From Methylobacter sp. (GTDB lineage: Bacteria > Pseudomonadota > Gammaproteobacteria > Methylococcales > Methylomonadaceae): a stretch of DNA of 64,000 nucleotides. A program made the position numbers and the translations under genes. This document shows positions 24,282 to 33,436 of this stretch, piece after piece. The notes under the pieces are model-generated. The model made no database searches, was not told the origin of the DNA, and worked only from the letters and a program-made list of their open reading frames with translations. The stretch lies in assembly GCA_030653175.1 (NCBI GenBank), contig JAURZV010000082.1:1-64000 (forward strand), in the 5' to 3' direction. Numbering within the stretch: position 1 is the stretch's first letter; each line of letters opens with the position of its first letter.

Positions 24282-26576
24282 ATGAAATTGACGGACAACG
24301 AAATCAGGGAAATCAACCAGTATCTGGAAGCGGGTAAAGCCTTGCCGGAAAAATACCGATTCTTGTTGTTTGATGACAAGCGGGAAGTGGAACTGGTCTG
24401 GAACGGTAAAACCGGCGATGTGTGTAATGTGGTGTTGCCGTTTCAGGTTATTGAACAAGTGGACGAGCCGCGTTCCGAGAAAGAATTAATATTACAGAAT
24501 GACCTGTTCGCTTTTGACAACAGCACCGGACGGCAAAATAAAGGCTGGCATAACAAGCTGATCTGGGGCGATAACAAGCTGGTTTTGTCGTCGCTCAAAA
24601 ACGGCGCGTTGCGTGAAGAGATCGAAGCGCAGGGCGGCATCAAGCTGATTTATATCGACCCGCCGTTTGATGTCGGCGCTGATTTTTCGATGGATATTGA
24701 AATCGGCGGCGAAACCTTGACCAAAAAGCCCAATATTCTGGAAGAGATTGCCTACCGCGATACCTGGGGCAAAGGCGCGGATTCCTTTATCTCCATGATT
24801 TATGAGCGGCTGGTGCTGATGCGGGATTTGCTGGCCGAGGATGGCAGTATTTATGTGCATTGTGATTGGCGACTAAATAGCCACTTGCGTTTAATTTTGG
24901 ATGAAGTTTTTGGTGGCGTTAATTACATCAATGAAATTACCTGGAAAAGAACCAGCGCTCATAGCGACCCGGAACACTATGGCGTAAATGTCGATTCCAT
25001 TTTTTATTACTCAAAATCAAAAGAATGGATTTGGAATCAGCAATATTCCACGCACTCTGAAGAATATAAAAAACGCTTTAGGAATGTCGATCCAGACGGA
25101 CGAACATGGACAGACGCTGATTTGACGGCTAAAGGATTATCAGGTGGCGGATATAATTATGAATACAAAGGTGTTGTATCATTGTGGCGTTGCCCACCAG
25201 AGACAATGAAACGACTTGATGAGGAAGGTAAGCTGCATTTCACAAAAGCAGGCGGCATACGCTTAAAACGATATTGGGACGAAACCCCAGGAGTACCATT
25301 ACAAGCCCTTTGGGACGACATATTTCCGGTGAATTCACAAGCTAAAGAGCGCATTGATTATCCCACTCAAAAACCCGAAGCCCTCATCGAACGCATCATC
25401 AAAGCCTCCTCCAATGAAAACGACATCGTCGCCGACTTCTTCTGCGGCTCCGGCACAACCCTGTCCGTCGCCGAAAAGCTGAACCGCAAATGGATAGGTT
25501 CCGACCTCGGCAAGTTCGGCATCCACACCACCCGCAAACGCTTAATCGGCGTACAGCGACAACTGAAAGACGAAAACAAGAGCTGGCGCGCCTTTGAAAT
25601 CCTCAACCTCGGCAAATATGAGCGTCAACATTACATCGGCGTCAATTCGACGCTACGCGAAGAGGAACAGCAACAGCAACTGGCGGCGCGGGAAAAGGAT
25701 TTTCTTGAATTGATCCTTCACGCCTATCGCGCCGAAGCGGTCAGCCAGTTTAATACTTTTCAGGGTAAGAAAGCGGGGCGCATGGTGGCGGTGGGCGCGG
25801 TCAATTTGCCGGTGACGAGGCTTTTTGTCGAAGAAATCATTCTGGAATGTCGTCAAAAACATATCACCCGCGTCGATATTCTCGGTTTTGAATTTGAAAT
25901 GGGCTTGTTCCCCGCTATTCAGGAAGACGCCAAAACCAAAGGCATCGATCTGGCGATGAAATATATTCCGCGCGATGTGTTTGATAAACGGGCGGTCGAG
26001 AAAAATCAGGTGGTGTTTCATGATGTGTCGTTTATCGAAATCAAGCCGCATGTTGTCGCGGCGCGGAAGCAAACCCCGGCCAAACTGGCCATTGAGCTGA
26101 CCGATTTTTCGGTATTCTATTCGCAAGATGCCGTCAACGCTGACGTTAATCTGAAAAATGGCAAGAGCAAGGTCATTATCGATCAGGGTCAGGTGGTCAA
26201 GCTTAGCAAGGATAAAGACGGCATTATCAATCGTGAAGTATTGACCCAGAACTGGACGGACTGGATAGACTACTGGGCGGTTGATTTTGATTTTGAATCG
26301 AAACGCGAAATCATCCGCATTAAGAAAATGCCCGAAGGTCAAAGCTCAATGGAAGGTTTCGAGCCGCCGCAAATGGAGTTGGAAGAATTTGAAGATATCT
26401 GGACCGGCGATTATATTTTTGAAAATGAATGGCAGTCTTTCCGTACCAAAAAAGACCGGTCGCTGGAGCTGACCAGTATTTTTCACGAATGCCTGCCCGG
26501 ACGGCGCAAGGTTGCGGTAAAGGTGGTGGATATTTTTGGCAATGATACGATGAAGATTGTCGAGGTCATGGTGTGA
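24282..26576 (+). CDS. Type III restriction-modification system, DNA methyltransferase (Mod)
   Basis: The ATG at 24282 follows AAAGGG and gives 764 residues; a GTG seven codons earlier is less likely. Catalytic motif IV DPPF (126-129, IYIDPPFDVG) precedes the AdoMet motif DFFCGSGTT (385-393), the beta-class order of type III Mod proteins. The middle (about 190-370) is the target-recognition region. Residues 480-760 are a long C-terminal region rich in charged beta structure. It would methylate adenine in an asymmetric site, protecting from the Res subunit encoded at 28632. It opens the locus. Confidence 0.93.
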   Translation: MKLTDNEIREINQYLEAGKALPEKYRFLLFDDKREVELVWNGKTGDVCNVVLPFQVIEQVDEPRSEKELILQNDLFAFDNSTGRQNKGWHNKLIWGDNKLVLSSLKNGALREEIEAQGGIKLIYIDPPFDVGADFSMDIEIGGETLTKKPNILEEIAYRDTWGKGADSFISMIYERLVLMRDLLAEDGSIYVHCDWRLNSHLRLILDEVFGGVNYINEITWKRTSAHSDPEHYGVNVDSIFYYSKSKEWIWNQQYSTHSEEYKKRFRNVDPDGRTWTDADLTAKGLSGGGYNYEYKGVVSLWRCPPETMKRLDEEGKLHFTKAGGIRLKRYWDETPGVPLQALWDDIFPVNSQAKERIDYPTQKPEALIERIIKASSNENDIVADFFCGSGTTLSVAEKLNRKWIGSDLGKFGIHTTRKRLIGVQRQLKDENKSWRAFEILNLGKYERQHYIGVNSTLREEEQQQQLAAREKDFLELILHAYRAEAVSQFNTFQGKKAGRMVAVGAVNLPVTRLFVEEIILECRQKHITRVDILGFEFEMGLFPAIQEDAKTKGIDLAMKYIPRDVFDKRAVEKNQVVFHDVSFIEIKPHVVAARKQTPAKLAIELTDFSVFYSQDAVNADVNLKNGKSKVIIDQGQVVKLSKDKDGIINREVLTQNWTDWIDYWAVDFDFESKREIIRIKKMPEGQSSMEGFEPPQMELEEFEDIWTGDYIFENEWQSFRTKKDRSLELTSIFHECLPGRRKVAVKVVDIFGNDTMKIVEVMV

Positions 26577-26596
26577 GAAAGGTTGTGGAGATTTGC

Positions 26597-26668
26597 TGTG
26601 GGGGCGACTTCAGTCGCCCAGTCTGTAATCAATTTATTGGTCAATGGGCGACTGAAGTCGCCCCCACA
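26597..26668. repeat. Perfect 24-bp-arm inverted repeat between mod and the ATPase gene
   Basis: TGTGGGGGCGACTTCAGTCG... faces its perfect complement ending ...CGCCCCCACA. Related GGGGGCGA/TCGCCCC palindromes lie at 41905-41937 and 42416-42438. It ends about 20 bases before the ATPase start and could attenuate transcription inside the locus. Confidence 0.7.
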
Positions 26669-26686
26669 ATCTTAAAGTAATAACAC

Positions 26687-28075
26687 ATGAAAATTCAAAT
26701 TAAAAATCTTGGCGCTTTAAAACAAGCTATGTTGACACTTGGCGATCTGACAATTATTTGTGGTGTCAATAATACCGGCAAAACCTACGCAACCTACGCG
26801 CTTTTTGGTTTTTTGGATTCTTGGAGGGAAATGTTTTCTATCGAAATTCATGATGACAAAATCAATCAGTTGCTTACTGAAGGCGTGGTTCATATAGATG
26901 TATCAGACTATATTGACCGCTCTGAAGGGATTGTTGCAGCTGGCTGCAAGAATTATGCAAAGCATTTGCCGATGGTTTTTGCCGCATCTTCTGAACGATT
27001 TAAAGACACAGAATTTCAAGTTATTTTAGATACTAAAGATATTCATCTTACCAGTAAATTTAATAAAACATTGGGAGGCACTGCTAACACAGCACTTTTC
27101 TCACTCTCCAAAAGCGAAGAAAGCACCAACTTGATCGTTACCCTTCTCGTTGACAAGGAAAAGGGAAGAATTCCCGAAAATGTGATACGGCGAATAATTG
27201 GCGATGCACTTAAGGATATTATTTTTGGTCATCTTTTTCCCAATCCTTTTATCGCCAGCGCAGAAAGAACGGGGGCGGCTATTTTTCGTAAAGAGTTGAA
27301 TTTTGCCCGCAATCGCCTGCTGGAGGAAGTGAGTCAAGCCGACAAGAATATTGACCCACGGGAACTATTGTTTAAGGAATATCAAGACTATGCTTTGCCG
27401 GTGAAAACCAATGTGGATTTCACACGGCAACTTGAAACAATTGCTAAACGTAGCAGCTTTGTAGAGAAAAAACATCCGGAAATACTTGCCGACTTCGCCG
27501 ACATCATCGGTGGAAAATACACTGTCACTCGTAACGATGAGCTCTATTTTGTGCCGAAAGGCAAGCAGATTAAACTTTCTATGGATGAAAGTTCCAGTGC
27601 GGTGCGCTCGCTTCTGGACATTGGCTTTTATCTCAGGCATATGGCAAAACCCGGCGACTTACTGATGGTGGACGAACCGGAATTGAATTTGCACCCGGAA
27701 AACCAGCGTCGTGTAGCACGACTTTTTGCCCGTTTGGTCAATCTAGGTATCAAGGTTTTTATTACTACCCATAGCGATTACATCATCAAGGAATTGAATA
27801 CGCTGATTATGCTTAATCATGACAAGCCACATCTTAAGCGAATTGCTGAAAAGGAGGGTTATCATGAAGAAGAGATGATTTCATCTGACAAAATAAAGGT
27901 CTATATCGCAGAAGAGGCAATGGTAAAACAGGATGGAGGTCAGCGTAAAACTCGCTGTCAGACGCTTACGCTTGCTGACATTGACCCGGATTTGGGTATT
28001 GAAGCCCGTAGCTTTGATACGACCATCGAGACAATGAACAGGATTCAGGAAGAAATAGTTTGGGGAGTGGAATAA
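26687..28075 (+). CDS. AAA/ABC-type ATPase embedded in the restriction locus
   Basis: 462 residues. Walker A GVNNTGKT (26-33) lies in an SMC/OLD-like N-terminus (MKIQIKNLGALKQAMLTLGDLTIICG). The Walker B-like LLMVDEPELNLHPENQRRVARLFARL lies near residue 325, and a switch histidine in FITTHSDYIIKEL near 360. There is no fused TOPRIM nuclease, unlike OLD. The next gene, two bases downstream, encodes a small PD-(D/E)XK-like protein. ATPase plus nuclease pairs of this kind act in several anti-phage systems; here the pair lies between mod and res. Role is inference. Confidence 0.85.
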   Translation: MKIQIKNLGALKQAMLTLGDLTIICGVNNTGKTYATYALFGFLDSWREMFSIEIHDDKINQLLTEGVVHIDVSDYIDRSEGIVAAGCKNYAKHLPMVFAASSERFKDTEFQVILDTKDIHLTSKFNKTLGGTANTALFSLSKSEESTNLIVTLLVDKEKGRIPENVIRRIIGDALKDIIFGHLFPNPFIASAERTGAAIFRKELNFARNRLLEEVSQADKNIDPRELLFKEYQDYALPVKTNVDFTRQLETIAKRSSFVEKKHPEILADFADIIGGKYTVTRNDELYFVPKGKQIKLSMDESSSAVRSLLDIGFYLRHMAKPGDLLMVDEPELNLHPENQRRVARLFARLVNLGIKVFITTHSDYIIKELNTLIMLNHDKPHLKRIAEKEGYHEEEMISSDKIKVYIAEEAMVKQDGGQRKTRCQTLTLADIDPDLGIEARSFDTTIETMNRIQEEIVWGVE

Positions 28076-28077
28076 CG

Positions 28078-28632
28078 ATGCCTGATATTAATATTCTTCA
28101 TGAATTGATTAAGGAGTCTGCCAAGCAAGCATTAGTTGATAATTATGGCAAAAAACAAACCACACTCACCGAGCCTCAATGTCCAGGGGTTTCTGTAACA
28201 ATTTCCGGATTGCCGAACAATGTTATCGTTATCAAAGCGGATGCTTTTTCGTCTCCCGATACGGTGTTTATCGGCGCACATGGCGAATGCAAACGCGCTG
28301 ATTTTGTTATCATAGCCGATACGGGCAACAAAAAGGTTATTCTCTGCATCGAAATGAAAGCCACGAAAGGCGTTGAGAAAGAAATTATTCAACAACTTAC
28401 CGGTGCACAGTGTTTTGTAGGTTATTGCCAGGAAATAGGCAAGGCGTATTGGAACCAGCCGGATTTCCTCAAGGGTTATGTCTATCGTTTTGTTAGCATC
28501 AGTCAAATCAGCATTGCCAAAAGTAAGACGCGCACTACACGCTTAACGGATACTCATGATCGCCCCGAACGAATGTTGAAAATTGCTTATCCCCATCACC
28601 TCCAATTCAATCACTTAGCGGGTGGGAACTAA
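28078..28632 (+). CDS. Small PD-(D/E)XK nuclease-like protein paired with the ATPase
   Basis: 184 residues from the ATG at 28078, with GGGGAGTGG just upstream. The core reads ECKRADFVIIADTGNKKVILCIEMKATKG: Asp75, then Glu92-x-Lys94 at the end of the next strand. A helix QQLTGAQCFVGY follows, as in restriction-endonuclease folds. I do not recognise a named family. It is coupled to the ATPase upstream (2-base gap) and overlaps the res start by one base. It probably forms the effector of the ATPase. Confidence 0.72.
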   Translation: MPDINILHELIKESAKQALVDNYGKKQTTLTEPQCPGVSVTISGLPNNVIVIKADAFSSPDTVFIGAHGECKRADFVIIADTGNKKVILCIEMKATKGVEKEIIQQLTGAQCFVGYCQEIGKAYWNQPDFLKGYVYRFVSISQISIAKSKTRTTRLTDTHDRPERMLKIAYPHHLQFNHLAGGN

Positions 28633-31322
28633 TGGCACTGCATAAAAACTTCCCTAATTACCCTCATGCTATTCTAGATCCCGAAGTCCGCTGGTTTCCA
28701 GCCGATGAAGCATTGCGTGAATCCAGCTATGAAAAACTGCTGCCGCCTTTGGTACATGCACTTCGTAACAAGGTAAAAACATGGCGTGAAAGCGGCTATC
28801 AGGGCGCGGCAGAAACCAGTATTACGCTGTTGAACTGGTGGTTTAAAACCGAACATTTGCTGCCCAAATATGATGGCTCAATCGAAAAATTTGAATACTA
28901 CTTTGCCCAGCGCGAAGCGGTGGAGACGATTATCTATTTGTATGATGTAGTCAAAGCAAAAGATAAATACGACCTGCTCCGGTTTGATAGTTCGGGCGCT
29001 GTTTCTGCGGGAATGTTTGACGAATCATGGTTGCGGTTCGTGGTAAAAATGGCGACAGGCGCAGGTAAAACCAAGGTGATGAGCTTGGTGCTTGCCTGGT
29101 GCTATTTTCATAAGCTGTATGAAGCCGATTCTGCCTTAGCCCGGAATTTCCTGTTGATTGCCCCCAATATTATTGTTCTGGATCGTATCCGCACTGATTT
29201 TGACGGCTTGCGCATTTTCTTTGCCGATCCCGTTTTGCCGGATAACGGACATCAAGGGCAAAACTGGCGCGATGATTTTCAACTGACCCTGCATATCCAG
29301 GATGCCGTTAATATCACCCGAAAAACCGGCAATATTTTTCTGACCAATATTCACCGTGTCTATGCCGGTAATGATGTTGAACCCTCGTTTGCTGACGACG
29401 ACTTGATGGATTATTTTTTAGGCAAGCGCCCTACCGGTGCGACAACAGATTCAAAAGTCAATCTGAGCGATATAGTGCGTGATATTGATGAGCTGGTGGT
29501 TATCAATGATGAAGCGCATCATATTCATGACAGGAGTCTCGCATGGTTCAAATCCATTGAAGACATTCATAATCGCTTAAAGCATAAGGATAAGTTTTTA
29601 TCTTTACAGGTCGATGTGACGGCGACACCTAAACATAATAACGGCTCGATCTTTGTTCAGACAATTTCTGACTATCCGCTGGTTGAGGCTATATCGCAGA
29701 ATGTTGTTAAACATCCGGTATTGCCTGATTCTGCAAGCCGCGCAAAACTAAGTGAACGGCAAAGTTCAAAATATACCGAAAAATATGCTGATTACCTTAA
29801 TCTAGGTGTTGAAGAATGGCGTAAGACTTACACTGAACATGAAAAATTGAATAAAAAAGCCATTCTGTTTGTGATGACTGACGACACACAAAACTGTGAT
29901 GATGTGGCGGAATATCTGGAAGCAACCTATCCCGACTTAAAAAAAGCGGTGCTGGTTATTCATACCAAAAACAACGGGGAAATCAGTGAAGCGTCAACGG
30001 GAAAGAATAAAGATGACCTGGAGTTGTTGCGCAAACAATCGAATCAAATAGATAGCTGGGAAAGTCCCTATAAAGCCATTGTATCGGTGCTGATGCTGAA
30101 AGAAGGCTGGGATGTAAAAAACGTAACGACTATCGTGGGACTTAGGGCGTATTCGGCTAAGAGTAATATTTTACCTGAACAGACTTTAGGCCGAGGCCTT
30201 AGAAAAATGTATCCCGGTAATGATGTGACGGAATATGTCAGCGTGGTCGGCACAGATGCATTTATGGACTTTGTGGAGTCTATTCAATCCGAAGGTGTTG
30301 AACTTGAACATGCAGCAATGGGAACGGGAACCAAGCCTAAAACCCCGATTATTGTTGAGATCGACAACGAAGACATCAATAAAAATTTAGACAGGCTTGA
30401 TATTGAAATTCCGATATTAACGGCGAGAACTTACAGGGAATATAAAAACCTTGAACAGCTGGATGTTACCAGCTTTGGTCATAAAAAAGTAGGCTATAGG
30501 GAATTTACTGAGGAAGAACAAAAAGAGATTGTTTTTAGGGATATTACGACTAACGAGATTAGTCATACGACCTTGCTGGATTTCGCCGCCATAACCGATT
30601 TTCGCTCTGTCGTCGGTTATTTCTCGCAGGCCATTATGAAGGATTTACGGCTGGTGAGTGGTTATGATGTGTTGTATGGAAAGGTAAAATCATTCATTCG
30701 TGATGAATTGTTCGATGCGCCGGTTGATCTTGATAGCCTCAACACATTAAGAAATCTATCCGAACTGGAAGCCGGCAAGACACTGGTGGAGAACTTCAAA
30801 AAACAGATCAATGCGCTTACTGTTCAAGACAAAGGGTGCGCTGAGATACGGGACACCATCAAATTGCGCAATACCCGCCCTTTTGTGGTGAAAGAGCAGG
30901 GTTATCTTATTCCCAAGAAAAGTGTGTTCAATAAAATAATTGGCGATAGTCACCTGGAGCTTGAATTCGCGGCTTTTCTGGAAAAGTGTGATGATATTAT
31001 CTCCTATGTAAAAAATTATCTGGCTGTTCATTTTAAGATTGATTACGTCAACGCTAATGGTGACATATCCAATTATTATCCTGATTTTTTTGTTAAAAAA
31101 TCAGAAAATGAGGTTTTTATTGTCGAAACAAAGGGACTCGAAGATTTAGATGTTCCGCTGAAAATGCAACGCTTAAAACAGTGGTGCGATGATATTAATA
31201 AGGCTCAAACGGAAATTATCTATGACTATGTATTTGTAGATGAAAAGAGTTTTAAGGATTATAAGCCACGTAGCTTTAATGATTTGAAGGATGGTTTTAC
31301 AGCGTATAAAAATTTATCGTAA
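28632..31322 (+). CDS. Type III restriction enzyme, Res subunit
   Basis: 896 residues. Superfamily 2 helicase motifs: Walker A MATGAGKTKV (140-149), DEAH-type VINDEAHH (about 290), motif III-like VDVTATPKH, and motif VI-like LPEQTLGRGLRKMYPG. The C-terminal nuclease has NYYPDFFV and VETKG near 815-835, a PD-(D/E)XK site. With Mod it cleaves unmethylated DNA. It is the last gene of the locus and is translationally coupled to the nuclease-like gene upstream. Confidence 0.93.
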   Translation: MALHKNFPNYPHAILDPEVRWFPADEALRESSYEKLLPPLVHALRNKVKTWRESGYQGAAETSITLLNWWFKTEHLLPKYDGSIEKFEYYFAQREAVETIIYLYDVVKAKDKYDLLRFDSSGAVSAGMFDESWLRFVVKMATGAGKTKVMSLVLAWCYFHKLYEADSALARNFLLIAPNIIVLDRIRTDFDGLRIFFADPVLPDNGHQGQNWRDDFQLTLHIQDAVNITRKTGNIFLTNIHRVYAGNDVEPSFADDDLMDYFLGKRPTGATTDSKVNLSDIVRDIDELVVINDEAHHIHDRSLAWFKSIEDIHNRLKHKDKFLSLQVDVTATPKHNNGSIFVQTISDYPLVEAISQNVVKHPVLPDSASRAKLSERQSSKYTEKYADYLNLGVEEWRKTYTEHEKLNKKAILFVMTDDTQNCDDVAEYLEATYPDLKKAVLVIHTKNNGEISEASTGKNKDDLELLRKQSNQIDSWESPYKAIVSVLMLKEGWDVKNVTTIVGLRAYSAKSNILPEQTLGRGLRKMYPGNDVTEYVSVVGTDAFMDFVESIQSEGVELEHAAMGTGTKPKTPIIVEIDNEDINKNLDRLDIEIPILTARTYREYKNLEQLDVTSFGHKKVGYREFTEEEQKEIVFRDITTNEISHTTLLDFAAITDFRSVVGYFSQAIMKDLRLVSGYDVLYGKVKSFIRDELFDAPVDLDSLNTLRNLSELEAGKTLVENFKKQINALTVQDKGCAEIRDTIKLRNTRPFVVKEQGYLIPKKSVFNKIIGDSHLELEFAAFLEKCDDIISYVKNYLAVHFKIDYVNANGDISNYYPDFFVKKSENEVFIVETKGLEDLDVPLKMQRLKQWCDDINKAQTEIIYDYVFVDEKSFKDYKPRSFNDLKDGFTAYKNLS

Positions 31323-31573
31323 GACCGTAAGACGGTTTTGGCGAGCAATCTCTTGTTAAAGAAGATATTCAAAACAAGTAGCCCGGATGAAACGAAGTAA
31401 TTCGGGAGTATGTGACCCGGATTCCGTAAGCCCCATCTGGGCTAAGTGTTAAGTGATGCGCATTGCAATATCGATACTGCAAATATAGGTAATGAAAATG
31501 ATCACGGGTTTTTTGTCTTTGTTCAAAGCACGATATAATCAGCGCATATTAAACCCCATTATTTTATTTATTG

Positions 31574-32554
31574 ATGAACCTTAACTGGAAAAACTTCCTG
31601 CTTGCTGAAAACGCAACATTTGAAAATGATACCGATATTGTTTTCCAGTCGCCTGAGCATGAAGGCAATAAACGTATTTATCCGATTGCACATCTGGGTG
31701 TTTTGACGGTTACCGGAAAGGACGCGGCAAAATTTTTACAGGGACAAATCACCTGTAACATTAATGATATCACCGATATAAAAAGCAGTCTGGGCGCAAT
31801 GTGCAATCCCAAGGGCAGGGCGATTGCAACTTTTTTACTGGTTAAAAACGCCGATGCTTTTTTGATGATTTTGCCCAAAGAATTACTGGCATCAGTCAAA
31901 AAAAGACTACAGATGTACGTGTTGCGTTCGGATGTGACTTTAACGGACAGCTCGGATGAGTTGTGTCTAATCGGTTTATCTTATGGCGTATCGCAACCCT
32001 GTGAAGTACCGGAACACCGTTTTGCAACAAGCCGGCAGGAAAATATCGTTGTTGATTTTCAAAACCGCAGCTTGATTATTGCCGAGGCTGATAACGCTCA
32101 GGCGCTTTGGGAAGAACGGGTTAAGCTAGGCTTCCAGCCGGAAGGTTCAGCGCAATGGCGCTATCTCGATATAATCTCGGGGATTCCTTGGCTTGGTGCG
32201 GCAACATCGGAAGAGTTTATTCCGCAAATGCTTAATCTGGATAAGTTGGGCGGCATTAGTTTCACCAAGGGCTGTTATACCGGCCAGGAAATTGTTGCCC
32301 GGACTCATTATTTGGGTAAGGCAAAAAGGGAAATGTTTCTCGCTGAATGCAACGCCTTGGCAACTCCCGAGCCTAATTCAACAATCATCGATGACAGCAC
32401 GGGCACAGAACAAAGTGTAGGTAAAGTGCTGTATGCGCAAAATGGGCAAAATACTTGCAAAATGCTTGTTGTCCTGCAAAATTCTGACACAAATGCTTGT
32501 AATTTTAGGTTAAAAAATCATAACCAAGATAAAGTTATATTGTTAACCGTATAA
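31574..32554 (+). CDS. ygfZ: tRNA-modifying protein YgfZ (folate-binding, Fe-S maintenance)
   Basis: 326 residues from the ATG at 31574. The GcvT-like fold carries the family motif KGCYTGQEIVARTHYLGKAKR in the C-terminal part, and the early GKDAAKFLQGQITCNI. YgfZ helps MiaB-type and other iron-sulfur enzymes in a folate-dependent way. It starts about 250 bases after res; the gap holds a GTAGCCCGGATGAAAC-type dispersed repeat. Confidence 0.92.
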   Translation: MNLNWKNFLLAENATFENDTDIVFQSPEHEGNKRIYPIAHLGVLTVTGKDAAKFLQGQITCNINDITDIKSSLGAMCNPKGRAIATFLLVKNADAFLMILPKELLASVKKRLQMYVLRSDVTLTDSSDELCLIGLSYGVSQPCEVPEHRFATSRQENIVVDFQNRSLIIAEADNAQALWEERVKLGFQPEGSAQWRYLDIISGIPWLGAATSEEFIPQMLNLDKLGGISFTKGCYTGQEIVARTHYLGKAKREMFLAECNALATPEPNSTIIDDSTGTEQSVGKVLYAQNGQNTCKMLVVLQNSDTNACNFRLKNHNQDKVILLTV

Positions 32555-32591
32555 TTTTATTACGTATTATTTATCAAGGGATACAGCAATA

Positions 32592-33434
32592 ATGCAATTT
32601 ACTTCCGTTCAGGGCTTTCTTGATCATGTTCAATCCGAACTTGATGCGAATCGTCTTATTTTGCCGACATTACCCGACATCGCTTTAAAAGTTAAAAATG
32701 CGGTTGCTAATGGCGATATATCGGCTAAGGAGTTGGCTGATATGATAGTGACTGATGCCGCGTTATCAACACAGGTTATTCGTGTCGCAAATAGTCCTAA
32801 GTATCGTGGCGCTGCTGAAATCAATAACATACAAACGGCAGTTTCAAGGTTGGGTAACAATACTATTCGTATTTTAGTTACCAGTCTGGTAATGAAACAG
32901 ATGTTTTGCCCCTCGTCAAAATTATTGGAAAATATATTCAGGAAAATCTGGGAACAAAGCATCAATGTTTCATCCATCAGTCGGGCTCTTTGCGCTTTCG
33001 TACCTCATCTTAATTCCGAAGAAGCCATGCTCGCAGGCCTTATTCATCAAATAGGCAAGTTACCTATATTAATGCTGGTTGAGACTATTCCTGAGTTTAG
33101 GGATAGCCCGGCAAGAACGGAAAAGTTGTTGCAGAAAGCTCATCCCGCTGTGGGTAAGTTGATTATGGACGCTTGGGATTTTCCTGAAAACTTAAAGCCC
33201 GTGGTGTCCGAGTATGTTAACTTTCAATACAACTCAGGGCCTAAGGCTGATTATGTCGATGTCGTGCAAGTTGCATTTTTACAAAGTATAGCGGGAACCG
33301 ATCGTCCGGCATGCCGGGTTGATTGTTCTGCCGTTCCTTCATTTGCCAAGCTCGGGTTTTCCGCTAATACTGAAATACTGGAAATTGAGGGTATTTCAGA
33401 TGAAATTGAAATTGCTCGAAGCATGCTCTCCTAA
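32592..33434 (+). CDS. HDOD domain protein
   Basis: 280 residues: LPTLPDIALKVKNAVANGDISAKELADMIVTDAALSTQVIRVANSP is the HDOD N-terminus, followed by AMLAGLIHQIGKLPILML with HD-like positions. HDOD proteins are non-catalytic relatives of HD phosphohydrolases that act in signalling and stress control. It follows ygfZ by 37 bases and precedes ctaA by two. Confidence 0.9.
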   Translation: MQFTSVQGFLDHVQSELDANRLILPTLPDIALKVKNAVANGDISAKELADMIVTDAALSTQVIRVANSPKYRGAAEINNIQTAVSRLGNNTIRILVTSLVMKQMFCPSSKLLENIFRKIWEQSINVSSISRALCAFVPHLNSEEAMLAGLIHQIGKLPILMLVETIPEFRDSPARTEKLLQKAHPAVGKLIMDAWDFPENLKPVVSEYVNFQYNSGPKADYVDVVQVAFLQSIAGTDRPACRVDCSAVPSFAKLGFSANTEILEIEGISDEIEIARSMLS

Positions 33435-33436
33435 AA

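Noticed and set aside
25653..26342. 229-codon open frame opposite the mod gene
   Set aside because: Antisense shadow of the methyltransferase C-terminal region; no start signal or family pattern.
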